This document shows, piece by piece, positions 17,554 to 26,844 of a stretch of DNA of 64,000 nucleotides. The notes below the pieces were generated by a model. The model ran no database searches, was not told the origin of the DNA, and was given only the letters and a program-made list of their open reading frames with translations. The translations under genes were made by a program, and so were the position numbers. Position 1 is the stretch's first letter; every line of letters begins with the position of its first letter. Source of the stretch: Pseudomonas viridiflava (GTDB taxonomy: Bacteria > Pseudomonadota > Gammaproteobacteria > Pseudomonadales > Pseudomonadaceae); the NCBI RefSeq assembly GCF_900590755.1, contig NZ_UUOC01000001.1:558001-622000 (forward strand), given 5' to 3'.

Positions 17554-18557
17554 TTGCCAGCCCCTCCCTGCATACGTGGATCGAGCAAGGGATAAAGCAG
17601 GTCCACCAGCAAATTCACGCCGATGAAAATCACCGCTGCCAGCACCACCACGCCCTGCACCAACGGAATGTCCTGGCCGCTCACCGCCCCTTGTGCAAGA
17701 CGGCCGACGCCCTCCCGGGAAAACACCGTCTCGGTCACCACCGAACCGGCCAGCAGGTTGCCGACGATCACCCCGGACAGACTCAACAGCGGAATCGCCG
17801 CGTTATGCAGCAGATGCACAAACAACAGACGACTCGGGCTGAGCCCCTTGGCGATCAGCACCTCCACAAATGGCTGAGCACGCACCGCTTGCAGAGAGCG
17901 GGTCAGCACCTGAGCAATAACCGCTGCCGTGGGGATGGCCAGGGTCAGTGCAGGCAACACCAGCGCGCTGAAACCCTGATTACCCAGCGCCGGAAACCAG
18001 TGCCAGGTAAACGAGAAGCCTTGCAGCAGAAGCAAGCCGATCCAGAAGGTCGGTAATGACACCGCTACTGAAGGGATGCCCAGCAAACTGTTGCGCAGCC
18101 AGTCGCGCTTAACCAGGCTGGCGGTCAACGCCAGGGCGATGCCCGCCAGCAAGGCAAAGCCCAGGGCCAGGAAGGTCAGCGCTGCAGTGGCGGGCAGCGC
18201 TTGAATCAAGGCCTGCACCACCGGCTCGCCGCTTTGTATTGAGCTGCCGAAATCCAGGTGCAACGCCTTCCACAAGGCAATGCCGTACTGCACCGGCAAT
18301 GGCTGATCCAGATGATATTCAGCGCGCAGGGCATCGATCTGCAGTTGGTCCACAGCCGAGGGTTCGCCTTGCTGATTGAGCATGATGCTCACCGGATCGC
18401 TGGGCAGTGCATACAGAATCACGAACGACACACTGAACGCCGCCCACAACACCAACAGCGCCTGGCCGAAGCGGCTGAGCAGGTAGAAAGATGCTTGTCT
18501 GAGCGGGAAGCTCGAAGGTGCATCGCTGCTGGGGATGGTCAGTAAACTGTTGCTCAT
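17550..18557 (-). CDS. Opp/Dpp-type ABC transporter permease (DppB-like)
   Basis: A 335-residue permease with the DppB pattern: an early helix (LSRFGQALLVLWAAFSVSFV), the periplasmic DQPLPVQYGIAL segment, and the coupling loop RSLQAVRAQPFVEVLIAKGL. I start it at the ATG at 18557 (MSNSLLTIPSS), behind AGAGAGAAAACC; upstream in-frame codons are read from the REP repeat at 18589-18662 and are unlikely to be translated. Confidence 0.9.
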   Translation of the reverse strand: MSNSLLTIPSSDAPSSFPLRQASFYLLSRFGQALLVLWAAFSVSFVILYALPSDPVSIMLNQQGEPSAVDQLQIDALRAEYHLDQPLPVQYGIALWKALHLDFGSSIQSGEPVVQALIQALPATAALTFLALGFALLAGIALALTASLVKRDWLRNSLLGIPSVAVSLPTFWIGLLLLQGFSFTWHWFPALGNQGFSALVLPALTLAIPTAAVIAQVLTRSLQAVRAQPFVEVLIAKGLSPSRLLFVHLLHNAAIPLLSLSGVIVGNLLAGSVVTETVFSREGVGRLAQGAVSGQDIPLVQGVVVLAAVIFIGVNLLVDLLYPLLDPRMQGGAGK

Positions 18558-18588
18558 AGGTTTTCTCTCTGAAAACGATATTGCTCTC

Positions 18589-18662
18589 TGTAGCAAGCTG
18601 CCGAAGGCTGCGAAAGCGTTCCTTCTGACACCCCCCATTCGCAGCCTTCGGCAGCTCCTACA
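18589..18662. repeat. Family A REPIN between binding-protein and permease genes
   Basis: CTGTAGCAAGCTGCCGAAGG and its inverted partner (CCTTCGGCAGCTCCTACA) form a hairpin between the Opp-type binding-protein gene and the permease genes. Such a hairpin could protect the binding-protein transcript and give it higher expression; that is inference. Confidence 0.85.
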
Positions 18663-18683
18663 CGTTTCGCGTTTGCTATGTGG

Positions 18684-20282
18684 CTATCGCTGCAACCAGG
18701 TATCAAAAAACTGCAATCGCGAGGACGCTTCGAAATGCAGTCCATGCACCTGTTTGCCGTGGGCCAGCACGGTCGCCAGTTCGATCAAGGGGATGGCATG
18801 GGCTTCGCGCAGCAGGATGTCGCTGGCCTGGTCGATCAATTGCTGGCGTTGCGGGCCGTCGAGTGTGGCGGCGGCATCACGCAGCACCTCATCCACAAAC
18901 CCCGGCTGGCGGCGGTTGTAGTTGCGCCCCGGCGATTGGTACACGGTGCGGATCACGTCCGGGTCGGCGCGGGTCAGGTTGAAGAAGGTCAGGTGCATGT
19001 CGCCACTGGCCTGCAAGGCGGATACCTGGCTGATGGTGGATTTGTTCAGCCGCAGGTCAACGCCCACCTGACGCCACTGCTGCTGGACCAGTTCAAGAAT
19101 CGGCGCGTTCTGCCAGTAACTCAGCTGCAACGCCAGACGCTTGCCGTCGCGCACGCGGATGCCATCAGCGCCGACTTTCCAGCCCGCCTCCTCCAGCAAT
19201 TGGCGGGCGCCGTCCGGGTCGAAAGCCAGCAATGGCGACAGATCCCGGTAAAACGGAGTACTGCTGGCCAACAATGCGGTGGCCGGTTTCTGGTAGCGGG
19301 AAATGATGCTGCGCAATTGCTCCCGGTCGATGGCTTTGCTCAGGGCCTGGCGCACCTTCACGTCGCTGTACAGCGGATCGGTTTCATCGGGCGTCAGGTT
19401 GTAAACCACACCGGGGTTGGCCCGGGCCAGTAACGGCACACCCTGGGTTTCCAGTACCTGTTCGTTCTGCGCCACCACGCCGGTGTCAACATCGATCTGC
19501 CCCGACAACAGGCTGCCCAGGCGCACGCCGGATTCCGGCACGATCACGAACTCAATGCCCTCCAGCCAGGCCTTGCCCTGATGGCTTGCCAGGGATGATG
19601 GCCAGTTATAGGCCTCGTGGCGCGACAAATGCACCCGCTGGTTATGCACGAATGACTTCAGCACAAACGGCCCGCTGCCCAGCAGGTTGCCCTGGCAGCG
19701 CTCGGCGGATGGCAACGCCAGGGTCGACGCCGCCAGCAGGCCAAGGCTCATGGTCGAGGTGGCCTGCAGAAACTGCGCGTTGGACTGCCCGAATTCGATC
19801 ACTACGGTTTGTGGGTTGGGGGTTTCGATGGCCTGCAGGCCTGCCAGATAGGTCGAGCCCAGAATCGAGCGCGCCCCAAGCGTGACAATGTTTTCGAAGT
19901 TGGCCTTGACCGCCGCTGCATCCAGCGGGCTGCCGTCGCTGAACTTCACACCTTCGCGCAGATGGAAGGTGAAGCGCCTGGAATCGGCATCCACCTCCCA
20001 GCGGGTCGCGAGCCAAGGGACGATCTCGCCGGTTTTCGGGTCCTGATCAGTCAGGGAGTCCACCACCTGACGGCCGACATTCAGCGCGGTGTTATTGCCC
20101 GCCTGTTGTGGGTCGATGCAATTGGGGTCGCCATCCAGGGCCACTTTGAGCGTGCCGCCAGCGACGGGGGTGACGGCGGTACTTTTCGCTGTCTCAGCGG
20201 TTTTATCACCGCAGGCGGCGAGGCTGACTGCGATGAATAGCAGGCAAAGCCGGGAGAGTTTTAACGGAGCATTCAAGGTCAT
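18684..20282 (-). CDS. Opp/Dpp-type extracellular solute-binding lipoprotein (SBP_bac_5)
   Basis: A 532-residue family 5 binding protein. The signal peptide ends in a lipobox, LAAC, at residues 20-23, so the mature protein should be lipid-anchored. Characteristic segments are GGTLKVALDGDPNCIDPQQA near the N-terminus, FHLREGVKFSDGSPLDAAAV, and KVRQALSKAIDREQL. The ligand could be a peptide, opine, nickel chelate or other medium-sized molecule. It pairs with the permeases and the fused ATPase downstream. Confidence 0.9.
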   Translation of the reverse strand: MTLNAPLKLSRLCLLFIAVSLAACGDKTAETAKSTAVTPVAGGTLKVALDGDPNCIDPQQAGNNTALNVGRQVVDSLTDQDPKTGEIVPWLATRWEVDADSRRFTFHLREGVKFSDGSPLDAAAVKANFENIVTLGARSILGSTYLAGLQAIETPNPQTVVIEFGQSNAQFLQATSTMSLGLLAASTLALPSAERCQGNLLGSGPFVLKSFVHNQRVHLSRHEAYNWPSSLASHQGKAWLEGIEFVIVPESGVRLGSLLSGQIDVDTGVVAQNEQVLETQGVPLLARANPGVVYNLTPDETDPLYSDVKVRQALSKAIDREQLRSIISRYQKPATALLASSTPFYRDLSPLLAFDPDGARQLLEEAGWKVGADGIRVRDGKRLALQLSYWQNAPILELVQQQWRQVGVDLRLNKSTISQVSALQASGDMHLTFFNLTRADPDVIRTVYQSPGRNYNRRQPGFVDEVLRDAAATLDGPQRQQLIDQASDILLREAHAIPLIELATVLAHGKQVHGLHFEASSRLQFFDTWLQR

Positions 20283-20311
20283 GGGCGAAATTCTGAATTA
20301 GAACGAAATTT

Positions 20312-20387
20312 CTGTAGGAGCTGCCGCAGGCTGCGAATCGCGATGTGCCTGATACTCCGCTTTCGCAGCCTTCGGCAGCTCCTACAG
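20312..20387. repeat. Family A REPIN between LLM oxidoreductase and binding-protein genes
   Basis: CTGTAGGAGCTGCCGCAGGC and its partner GCCTTCGGCAGCTCCTACAG form a perfect-arm hairpin in the gap between 20282 and 20404. Confidence 0.88.
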
Positions 20388-20403
20388 TGAGGATGTGCGT
20401 TTG

Positions 20404-21744
20404 TCACGACGCTGCCGCATGCCGATTCTTGATATACGGCAACCCAAGGTTTTCCCGCAGGCTGTGGCCCTGGTATTCGTGCTGAAACAGTCCCCGGCGT
20501 TGCAGCTCGGGCACCACGCCTTCGGCGAAGTCGCTGATGCCTTCGTGCAGGCCGCTGAACATCACGTTGAAACCATCCGCCGCGCCTGCTTCAAACCACT
20601 CTTGAAAATCATCGGCGATGCTTTGTGGGGTGCCGATCAGGATTCGGTGCCCACCCGCCGTCAGCTTGTTGAACAGCTGACGAACCGTGGGACGCTCGCG
20701 GCGGATCAGATCGAAAACCAGTTTCTGGCGGCTCTTGTGGGTGTTGGTGTCGAAGGTTTCCGGCGGTAGCGGCACAACCTCGTCGAATGGCAATTCAGAC
20801 AGGTCGAAACCCAGGCTGGTGAAGCGCGAAATGGTGCGCAGGAATGATTTCGGGTCCAGCAACTCCTGCAACCGGTCGTACTTGGCCTGGGCTTCTGCCT
20901 GGGTGCGCCCAACCACGGTGGACACTCCCGGCAGCACCTTCAGATGATGCGGGTTACGGCCCAGCGCAGCTGCACGCTGTTTGATTTCGGCATAGAAAGC
21001 CTGGCCCTGCTCCACGGTGTGCTGCGCGGTGAACACCAGCTCTCCCGCCCGTGCCGCCAGCGCGCGACCCGCATCGGACGAGCCTGCCTGGGCAATCACC
21101 GGGTAACCCTGAACAGGCCGCGCCGCATTGAGCGGGCCTTTGACCTGGAACGCTTTACCGTGGTGGTCCAGCACATGCATTTTGTCCACGTCGAGCCAGG
21201 TTCCGCTGGCTTTGTCCTGCAAAAAAGCATCGTCTTCCCAGCTGTCCCACAGCCCGGTCACCACGTCGTAGAACTCTTCGGCACGCTCATAGCGGTCGGC
21301 ATGCTGGACGTGAGCATCCAGATTGAAATTCTCGCCACCGCCCAGTGAAGTCACCAGATTCCAGCCCGCCCGGCCACCGCTCAGGTGGTCGATATTGGCC
21401 AGCTTGCGGGCGATGTTATACGGCTCGTTGTAGGTGGTGCTGGCGGTGCCGATCAAGCCGATATCCCGCGTCACCAAAGCCAGCGCGGGGATCAATACCA
21501 AAGGGTCCCAACGCACGCTGTTGGGGCCGCGAGCCAGGGCTTGCAGGTCCAGCTCGACGTTCAGGCTGTCATTGAAAAACAGCGTATGAAAGCGGGCTTT
21601 TTCCAGGGTTTCGGCGATCCAGCGAAAGTGCCCGAAATCCTTGAAGGAGTCCGCAGCAGCGCTGGGGTGACGCCAGCTGGAGCCCATGATCCCGGCGCTG
21701 GGGATGAACGCGCCGAGGATGATCTGTGGTTTTGCAGTGCTCAT
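20404..21744 (-). CDS. LLM-class flavin-dependent monooxygenase (NtaA/SnaA/DmoA-like)
   Basis: A 446-residue bacterial luciferase-like monooxygenase that uses reduced FMN and oxygen. NtaA/DszA/DmoA-family hallmarks are present: GSSWRHPSAAADSFKDFGHF near the start, LSGGRAGWNLVTS, HADRYERAEEFYDVV, and PVIAQAGSSDAGRALAAR. Family members oxidise nitrilotriacetate, dibenzothiophene sulfone, dimethylsulfide or related carbon-sulfur and carbon-nitrogen bonds. Encoded 13 bases after a TonB-dependent receptor gene, it probably attacks the compound imported by this operon. A separate NADH:FMN reductase is not encoded nearby. Confidence 0.88.
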   Translation of the reverse strand: MSTAKPQIILGAFIPSAGIMGSSWRHPSAAADSFKDFGHFRWIAETLEKARFHTLFFNDSLNVELDLQALARGPNSVRWDPLVLIPALALVTRDIGLIGTASTTYNEPYNIARKLANIDHLSGGRAGWNLVTSLGGGENFNLDAHVQHADRYERAEEFYDVVTGLWDSWEDDAFLQDKASGTWLDVDKMHVLDHHGKAFQVKGPLNAARPVQGYPVIAQAGSSDAGRALAARAGELVFTAQHTVEQGQAFYAEIKQRAAALGRNPHHLKVLPGVSTVVGRTQAEAQAKYDRLQELLDPKSFLRTISRFTSLGFDLSELPFDEVVPLPPETFDTNTHKSRQKLVFDLIRRERPTVRQLFNKLTAGGHRILIGTPQSIADDFQEWFEAGAADGFNVMFSGLHEGISDFAEGVVPELQRRGLFQHEYQGHSLRENLGLPYIKNRHAAAS

Positions 21745-21757
21745 GCTCGTATCCCTG

Positions 21758-24214
21758 TCAGAAGTTGTAACTCACGCGGGTGTACCAAAGGCCACCGTAG
21801 GGATCGAATGGCGAGATGCTGCCGAATTCGGGGAAGCCATTGACGTCGCCCGCGGGGTAACCGTTATTGTCGGCGCGCACGTCAAACAGGTTGTTGGCAC
21901 CCACCGCGACGCCCAGGTTGTCGGTAACCGCATAGGCGACTTCCAGATCGGTGATCCACTTCGCGCCGTAGGTCACGTCATAGGCAGGGTTGGCGTCCCG
22001 GGCGATGACTTTGTCGTAGCGGTTGACCGAAGCGTTGATGTCGAACTTGTCGATCTTCCAGTTACCACTGAGGATCAGTTTGGTCTTGGGGTTGGCCACA
22101 GTGAGGTAGCCCTGAGCAACCCGGTCAAACAGCTCCAGCCCCCCGGAAGCCAAGCCAGCCGGAGTGGACTTGATGCTGTCCAGTTCGGTCTTGTTGTAGT
22201 TGAACGCGACGCCGTATTTGACGCTGCCATAGCGGCCGTAATCGACCTTGTAATCGGTGACCAGGTCCACACCACGGGTGGTGGTATCGGCGGCGTTGGT
22301 AAAGTACTTCACCCTATAGCCAGGTCGCAGCCCCTGTTCCTGAAGGATCTGATTCACGCCGTTACCGAACAGAAATCCAGTCAGGGCGATGCGATCCTTG
22401 ATTTCGATCTGATACGCATCCAGGGTCAGGTTGGCTTGCGGGACTGGCTTGTAGGTGAAACCAACGCTGATGTTGCGGGACTTTTCCGGGTCAAGATCAG
22501 TGGCGCCCAGGGCCTTGGCCAACGCCGAGTCCACACGCGCGGTCTTGGCCTCGACGAACTGTGCAATGCCGTTGACCAGGGTGTACTGGTTGGAGGTCTG
22601 GGCGTAGGTGGACTGCGACAGCGACGGCGCACGGAAGCCGTTACTCAAAGTACCGCGCACCGCAAAGGTCGGTGTGAAGTCGTAGCGCACCGAGAGTTTG
22701 CCGCTGGTGGTGTTGCCTGAATTGTCGTCGTATTTTTCGAAGCGCCCCGCCACTCCCACATAGAGCTTTTCGGTGGGGTTGATGCCCAGATCCAGATACG
22801 TGGCGTAACTGTTGCGGCTGTTTTGCCCTTCATCATCGGGGGTCAGAGTGATCGCGCCTTGCGCGCCGACTGCTGCAGGTTGCCCGGCCAGTGGCCCGCT
22901 GGGGTAGACGTAACCGCCGTTGATCCACGACGCCACGTCATCGGATTCAGTCTTGTAACGCTCGTGGCGATGCTCGGCACCCCAGGAAACCTGCAATGGC
23001 TTGGCCAGCCCGACGTCGAAGGCGCGGGTCAGGTCGAGGTTGTTGGTCCATTGATCGAAGATGTTGGTGTAGCTGTCAAAACGGGTCGGGCTTGAAGGGC
23101 CCAGCGAGGCGTTGAGGGTTTCGTCGGCACCGGCCTGCCCCTTGTCGCGGCCGAAGGTGGAACTCAAATCCCAGTTCCACTCATGAAACAGGCCTTTGAC
23201 GCCCGCTGCGGCTTGATAGTCGACTTCTTCCAGGGTGTAGAACGGCGCAGTACCGTCCGGGTAGATTTCCGGAATGATATTGGTGGAGTTGGGCCGTCGG
23301 TAATTCTGACCGCCTCGGGCATCGCGCTTGCTCAGGGTCGAAAACGAATACAGCGTCAGGTCGTCATTGAGGGGGGCTTCAGCGTTATAACCGACGTTGA
23401 TGGACTTGATTTTTGGCAAGCCGTTCTTTTGCAATTCGCGGTCGGTGCTGGCATCCCGAGGATCAGGTGAACCGTCAGCTTGCGGGTAATACAAAGCCCC
23501 GGTTGCATCCCGGGAGCGCACCGCCGTCTGCTGGGATTTGGCGTCCAGAGACAGGTTGAAAAACCCGTCATTGGGCAAGGCAAAACCGGCGTTCAATGCC
23601 TGCTTGATTATGCCGCCATCGCCCTTGTAATACTCGCCGTACTGAGTGCTGGCCGAGCCACCATGATCGTTCTGCTTGAGGATGATATTGATCACCCCGG
23701 CGATGGCGTCCGAGCCGTATTGCGCCGAAGCACCGTCGCGCAGCACTTCGATATGGTCGATGGCGCTGATGGGGATCATGTCCAGATCCACCGGGTTGGT
23801 GCCGTAAGCCGCCGTGGAATCCAGATTGATCACCGCACTGTTGTGGCGGCGCTTGCCATTGACCAGCACCAGCACATTGGAGCCGTTGAGGCCGCGCAGG
23901 CTGTAGGGTCTGGCAATGCTGTCGTTGGAGCTGCCGGAGGGCCGCTGGCTGAACGACGGCAAGGTTTTCTCCAGCGCGCCACGCAGGCTGCCGGAACCGG
24001 TTTTTTCCAGCTGTTGCGCGCTGATCACATCGATCGGCGCCGGGCTGCTGGTCACGGTCCGCGCCTCACTGCCTCGGGAGCCTGTGACGATCACGGTTTC
24101 CAGGGTATCGGTGCTGCTGTCCGCAGCAAAAGCCAGGCCGGGCAATAGGCTGAAACCGGCGAAGAACCAGGGCGCCAGAGACGGGGCCACTGCATAGGAA
24201 TTCACTTTCGTCAT
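21758..24214 (-). CDS. TonB-dependent outer membrane receptor
   Basis: An 818-residue outer membrane receptor. The signal peptide ends at LAFAADSS (about residue 33); a TonB-box-like ETVIVTGSR follows, then the plug domain (ISAQQLEKTGSG to NVLVLVNGKRRHNSA, about residues 40-180) and a 22-strand-type barrel ending in phenylalanine (RVSYNF). The plug motif VLRDGASAQYGSDAIAGVIN is typical of receptors for non-siderophore solutes as well as siderophores. I start at the ATG at 24214, with GGAAAG six bases upstream. Co-operonic with an LLM monooxygenase and two periplasmic binding proteins, it likely takes up a sulfur- or nitrogen-containing organic compound rather than iron. Confidence 0.88.
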   Translation of the reverse strand: MTKVNSYAVAPSLAPWFFAGFSLLPGLAFAADSSTDTLETVIVTGSRGSEARTVTSSPAPIDVISAQQLEKTGSGSLRGALEKTLPSFSQRPSGSSNDSIARPYSLRGLNGSNVLVLVNGKRRHNSAVINLDSTAAYGTNPVDLDMIPISAIDHIEVLRDGASAQYGSDAIAGVINIILKQNDHGGSASTQYGEYYKGDGGIIKQALNAGFALPNDGFFNLSLDAKSQQTAVRSRDATGALYYPQADGSPDPRDASTDRELQKNGLPKIKSINVGYNAEAPLNDDLTLYSFSTLSKRDARGGQNYRRPNSTNIIPEIYPDGTAPFYTLEEVDYQAAAGVKGLFHEWNWDLSSTFGRDKGQAGADETLNASLGPSSPTRFDSYTNIFDQWTNNLDLTRAFDVGLAKPLQVSWGAEHRHERYKTESDDVASWINGGYVYPSGPLAGQPAAVGAQGAITLTPDDEGQNSRNSYATYLDLGINPTEKLYVGVAGRFEKYDDNSGNTTSGKLSVRYDFTPTFAVRGTLSNGFRAPSLSQSTYAQTSNQYTLVNGIAQFVEAKTARVDSALAKALGATDLDPEKSRNISVGFTYKPVPQANLTLDAYQIEIKDRIALTGFLFGNGVNQILQEQGLRPGYRVKYFTNAADTTTRGVDLVTDYKVDYGRYGSVKYGVAFNYNKTELDSIKSTPAGLASGGLELFDRVAQGYLTVANPKTKLILSGNWKIDKFDINASVNRYDKVIARDANPAYDVTYGAKWITDLEVAYAVTDNLGVAVGANNLFDVRADNNGYPAGDVNGFPEFGSISPFDPYGGLWYTRVSYNF

Positions 24215-24216
24215 GA

Positions 24217-25182
24217 TCAACTTTCCAGAATTTGCTTGAAGTCGTTACGCCACAGCGGCCGCACATCGACGGGCTGGCGGATCAACTGATGTTCAAAAAA
24301 GGCGTCGGCGACTTGCTGTTGCGACTCGATGGACTGCCGGGAAATCGGCACCATGCGCTGCCCTTCCCCGCGCAGGCGGAACTGCTCCAGATACAACCCG
24401 GCGGCAATCCCGGTGATTTCCTGATTCCGTTGGGCCCAAGCCTCCGGGTTGCTCTGCACCCAGGCCCAGGTGGCGCGCTCGCGCAGCAGAAAGTCGGCGA
24501 TCTGGGAGCTACGTGCAGGGTCTTGCAAGATGCGCTGGGTGGTTGCGATCAGGGTGTTGCCCTGGTAATCGCTGACGTTGTGCAAGCGCGTGCCGCCGGA
24601 CTGCTCGGCCTGCAGGACCGAAATTCCGCCACCGATCACTGCATCCACGTGGCCACTGCGGAACGCGATCAGCGATTCCTGAATCGGCATTGCAATGGGT
24701 TGCAAATCCTTCAGAGACAGACCGTGCTGGTTGAGCAGGCGCAACAGGAAGTAATGGGTATTGGTGGCCCGCACGTAGCTGATCTTCTTGCCTTTCAGAT
24801 CGGCCACCTGCTCGATACCTGCGCCATTGCGGACCACGATGCCGATGTCGCTAACGTCACCGGGAATGGTCGCCACCAGAGCAATCGGCACCTTGGCGAT
24901 GGAGGCGAAGATCGGCGGGATTTCGCTCATGTACACGTAATCCAGGCTGTCGCTGTTAAGGGCTTCGAGCACCAGATTGCCGCCGCCGATGTCTACCCAT
25001 TCCACCGGGTAAGGCGTATCAAGCTGCCCGGCGAGCCCCATGAAGGACGCCGCCGAACCTTTGTAGCGCCAGACCCGCAGCGGCTTTGTACTGTCCGCCA
25101 TCGCAGTCAGCGGCGCGAGCAATCCGCTGGCGGCGGCAATGGCGCTACCGGCCAATAATTGGCGTCGAGTTATGTCAACCAT
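24217..25182 (-). CDS. Sulfonate-type periplasmic binding protein (SsuA-like), orphan
   Basis: A 321-residue binding protein with a twin-arginine-like leader (TRRQLLAGSAIAAASGLLAP, residues 5-24). The mature segments VEWVDIGGGNLVLEALNSDS, VADLKGKKISYVRATNTHYF and AFRSGHVDAVIGGG are characteristic of SsuA/aliphatic sulfonate binders. No NitT/TauT permease or ATPase is in this operon, so it must use a transporter encoded elsewhere, possibly that of the neighbouring operon at 11403-13947. Two bases separate its stop from the receptor's ATG. Confidence 0.88.
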   Translation of the reverse strand: MVDITRRQLLAGSAIAAASGLLAPLTAMADSTKPLRVWRYKGSAASFMGLAGQLDTPYPVEWVDIGGGNLVLEALNSDSLDYVYMSEIPPIFASIAKVPIALVATIPGDVSDIGIVVRNGAGIEQVADLKGKKISYVRATNTHYFLLRLLNQHGLSLKDLQPIAMPIQESLIAFRSGHVDAVIGGGISVLQAEQSGGTRLHNVSDYQGNTLIATTQRILQDPARSSQIADFLLRERATWAWVQSNPEAWAQRNQEITGIAAGLYLEQFRLRGEGQRMVPISRQSIESQQQVADAFFEHQLIRQPVDVRPLWRNDFKQILES

Positions 25183-25193
25183 GACCGAGCGCC

Positions 25194-26024
25194 TTATGCC
25201 AGGAGATCAGGCTGCTGGGCGACGATCTCGTCCCAGAGCGGCTGAAAATTGAGCCAGGCAAACAGCTCGTGACGTGCCCTGCCCTGTGCATTGGTGGGTT
25301 CGACCTGAGGAATCACGGGCACCCCGGCGGCACGCGCCAGCAGATGGGAGCGCGCGACATCCTCGGCAAGAATGAAACGCCACGCCGCGCTCTCAACGCT
25401 TTCACCGACCGTCCACAAGCCATGGTTCTGCCAGAACAGCAGGTTGTTGCCGGCGAAGCTGTCAACGAATGCGCCGGTGACGATGTCGCGGTCCTGCTCC
25501 AGGCTGCCGTCGGCTTTGCGCAGGGCGTGGCGCGGGAATATCGCCTGATCGCCGACAAACGCCCCGGCTTCAGCGGTGATCGGGTCAAACAGCTGTGCCA
25601 AGGACGACCAGGTGCGGCCATAGAACCCGTGTAAATGAGCGATGCCCACCACTTCGGGACGCGCTTGCTGCAGGCCGTAATGCAAATCCAGCGCGCTGGT
25701 ATTGAGCAGTCCGTCGCCTTCGACCACCTGCCCCTGAGCATCGACCCGCAGCAATTGCGAAACGCTGATCTGCGAGAACGGCACCCCCAACGGGTTAATC
25801 CAGTAATGCTCGGTTTCGATAGGGTCACGGGCAGTGAAATGTCCGGCCAGACCGACCTCGAAGCCGTAGCGGGAGAACAGACGATAAGCCGCCGCCAGCC
25901 GCTGCTTGCGGTGCAGGCGCTCTTCCAGCAGGTCGGTATGCCGGGGTACGGCGTCCAGGGTCAGGCGATTGTTGCTGTTGGGCAGGCTGTAAATACTTTT
26001 ACTGACAGTGCTTGCATGGCTCAT
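25194..26024 (-). CDS. Class II aldolase/adducin-family protein
   Basis: A 276-residue protein with the class II aldolase/adducin fold. The metal-binding HLHG motif (about residues 128-131) and NHGLWTVG (about 200-207) give the zinc histidines; GLAGHFTARDP near residue 60 is the phosphate or substrate loop. Family members cleave aldols of phosphorylated sugars or act on hydroxy-acid substrates, but many are uncharacterised. It is the first gene of the operon that also encodes the sulfonate-type binding protein, receptor, monooxygenase and Opp-type transporter. Confidence 0.85.
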   Translation of the reverse strand: MSHASTVSKSIYSLPNSNNRLTLDAVPRHTDLLEERLHRKQRLAAAYRLFSRYGFEVGLAGHFTARDPIETEHYWINPLGVPFSQISVSQLLRVDAQGQVVEGDGLLNTSALDLHYGLQQARPEVVGIAHLHGFYGRTWSSLAQLFDPITAEAGAFVGDQAIFPRHALRKADGSLEQDRDIVTGAFVDSFAGNNLLFWQNHGLWTVGESVESAAWRFILAEDVARSHLLARAAGVPVIPQVEPTNAQGRARHELFAWLNFQPLWDEIVAQQPDLLA

Positions 26025-26410
26025 TCGGTTTACTCAACCAGTGCTCGTGTCGCCGAGCTATTTTCTTCAGGCGAACGTCGTCGCTACGCATTGCATAAAA
26101 GCGTGGTGACGAGTCAACAATTGGGGATGCGCCGTTTCGGCAGTAGGCCCGCCGGGCTGGATCGCTAGAGGAAGAAAAGCTAGATAGTCATGGTCAAGGT
26201 CCCTCGCATAGATGAAGTGCCTGCTGCTCTCCTCCACCGTGCGAGGGGTCGGGTTGAGCCTGTACTAAGCGGCCACGTCAGGCCGCTGTGTAAGAACTTA
26301 ATCGAAGGGATTAATGATGTGAAATGCTTAATTGATCTAACGTAATATTTTAATTATTTATTTAGTTGTCGATTATGTATTCATAGATCACATATCAAAA
26401 TAACGCTATT
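26025..26410. promoter_or_regulatory. Structured upstream region of the class II aldolase operon
   Basis: No gene is seen. CCCTCGCA at 26201-26208 pairs perfectly with TGCGAGGG at 26240-26247, and GCGGCC at 26269-26274 pairs with GGCCGC at 26281-26286. Downstream (about 26300-26400) is strongly AT-rich. This may be the operon promoter plus a structured leader or a small RNA. Confidence 0.4.
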
Positions 26411-26806
26411 CCTGTAGGAGCCGAGCTTGCTCGCGAAGAACGACAACGCGGTGTGCCTGCCCAACCGAGGCGACTGGTTCGCGGGCAAGCCCGGCTTCAA
26501 CAGGGTTATCTTCCGTTGGAGCGAGGCTTGCCCGCGAAGAACTATAACGCGGTGTGCCTGACAAACCGAGGCGGCTGGTTCGCGGGCAAGCCCGGCTCCA
26601 ACAGGGTTATCTTCCGTTGGAGCGAGGCTTGCTCGCGAAGAACGACAACGCGGTGTGCCTGACAAACCGAGGCGGCTGATTCGCGGGCAAGCCCGGCTCC
26701 AACAGGGTTATCTTCCGTTGGAGCGAGGCTTGCCCGCGAAGAACGATAACGCGGTGTGCCTGACAAACCGAGGCGGCTGGTTCGCGGGCAAGCGCGCTCC
26801 TAGGGT
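26411..26806. repeat. Tandem array of family C REPINs, 101-base period
   Basis: The string GGGTTATCTTCCGTTGGAGC recurs at 26503, 26604 and 26705, spacing exactly 101 bases, and a leading unit begins near 26411. Each unit holds an inverted pair (GAGGCTTGCCCGCGAAGAAC and GGTTCGCGGGCAAGCCCGGC). Units are nearly identical, suggesting recent amplification. The minus-strand frames through the array are not genes. Confidence 0.9.
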
Positions 26807-26844
26807 CCCGTGTTATCCGCAACGTCAGGACGACCTGCACACGC

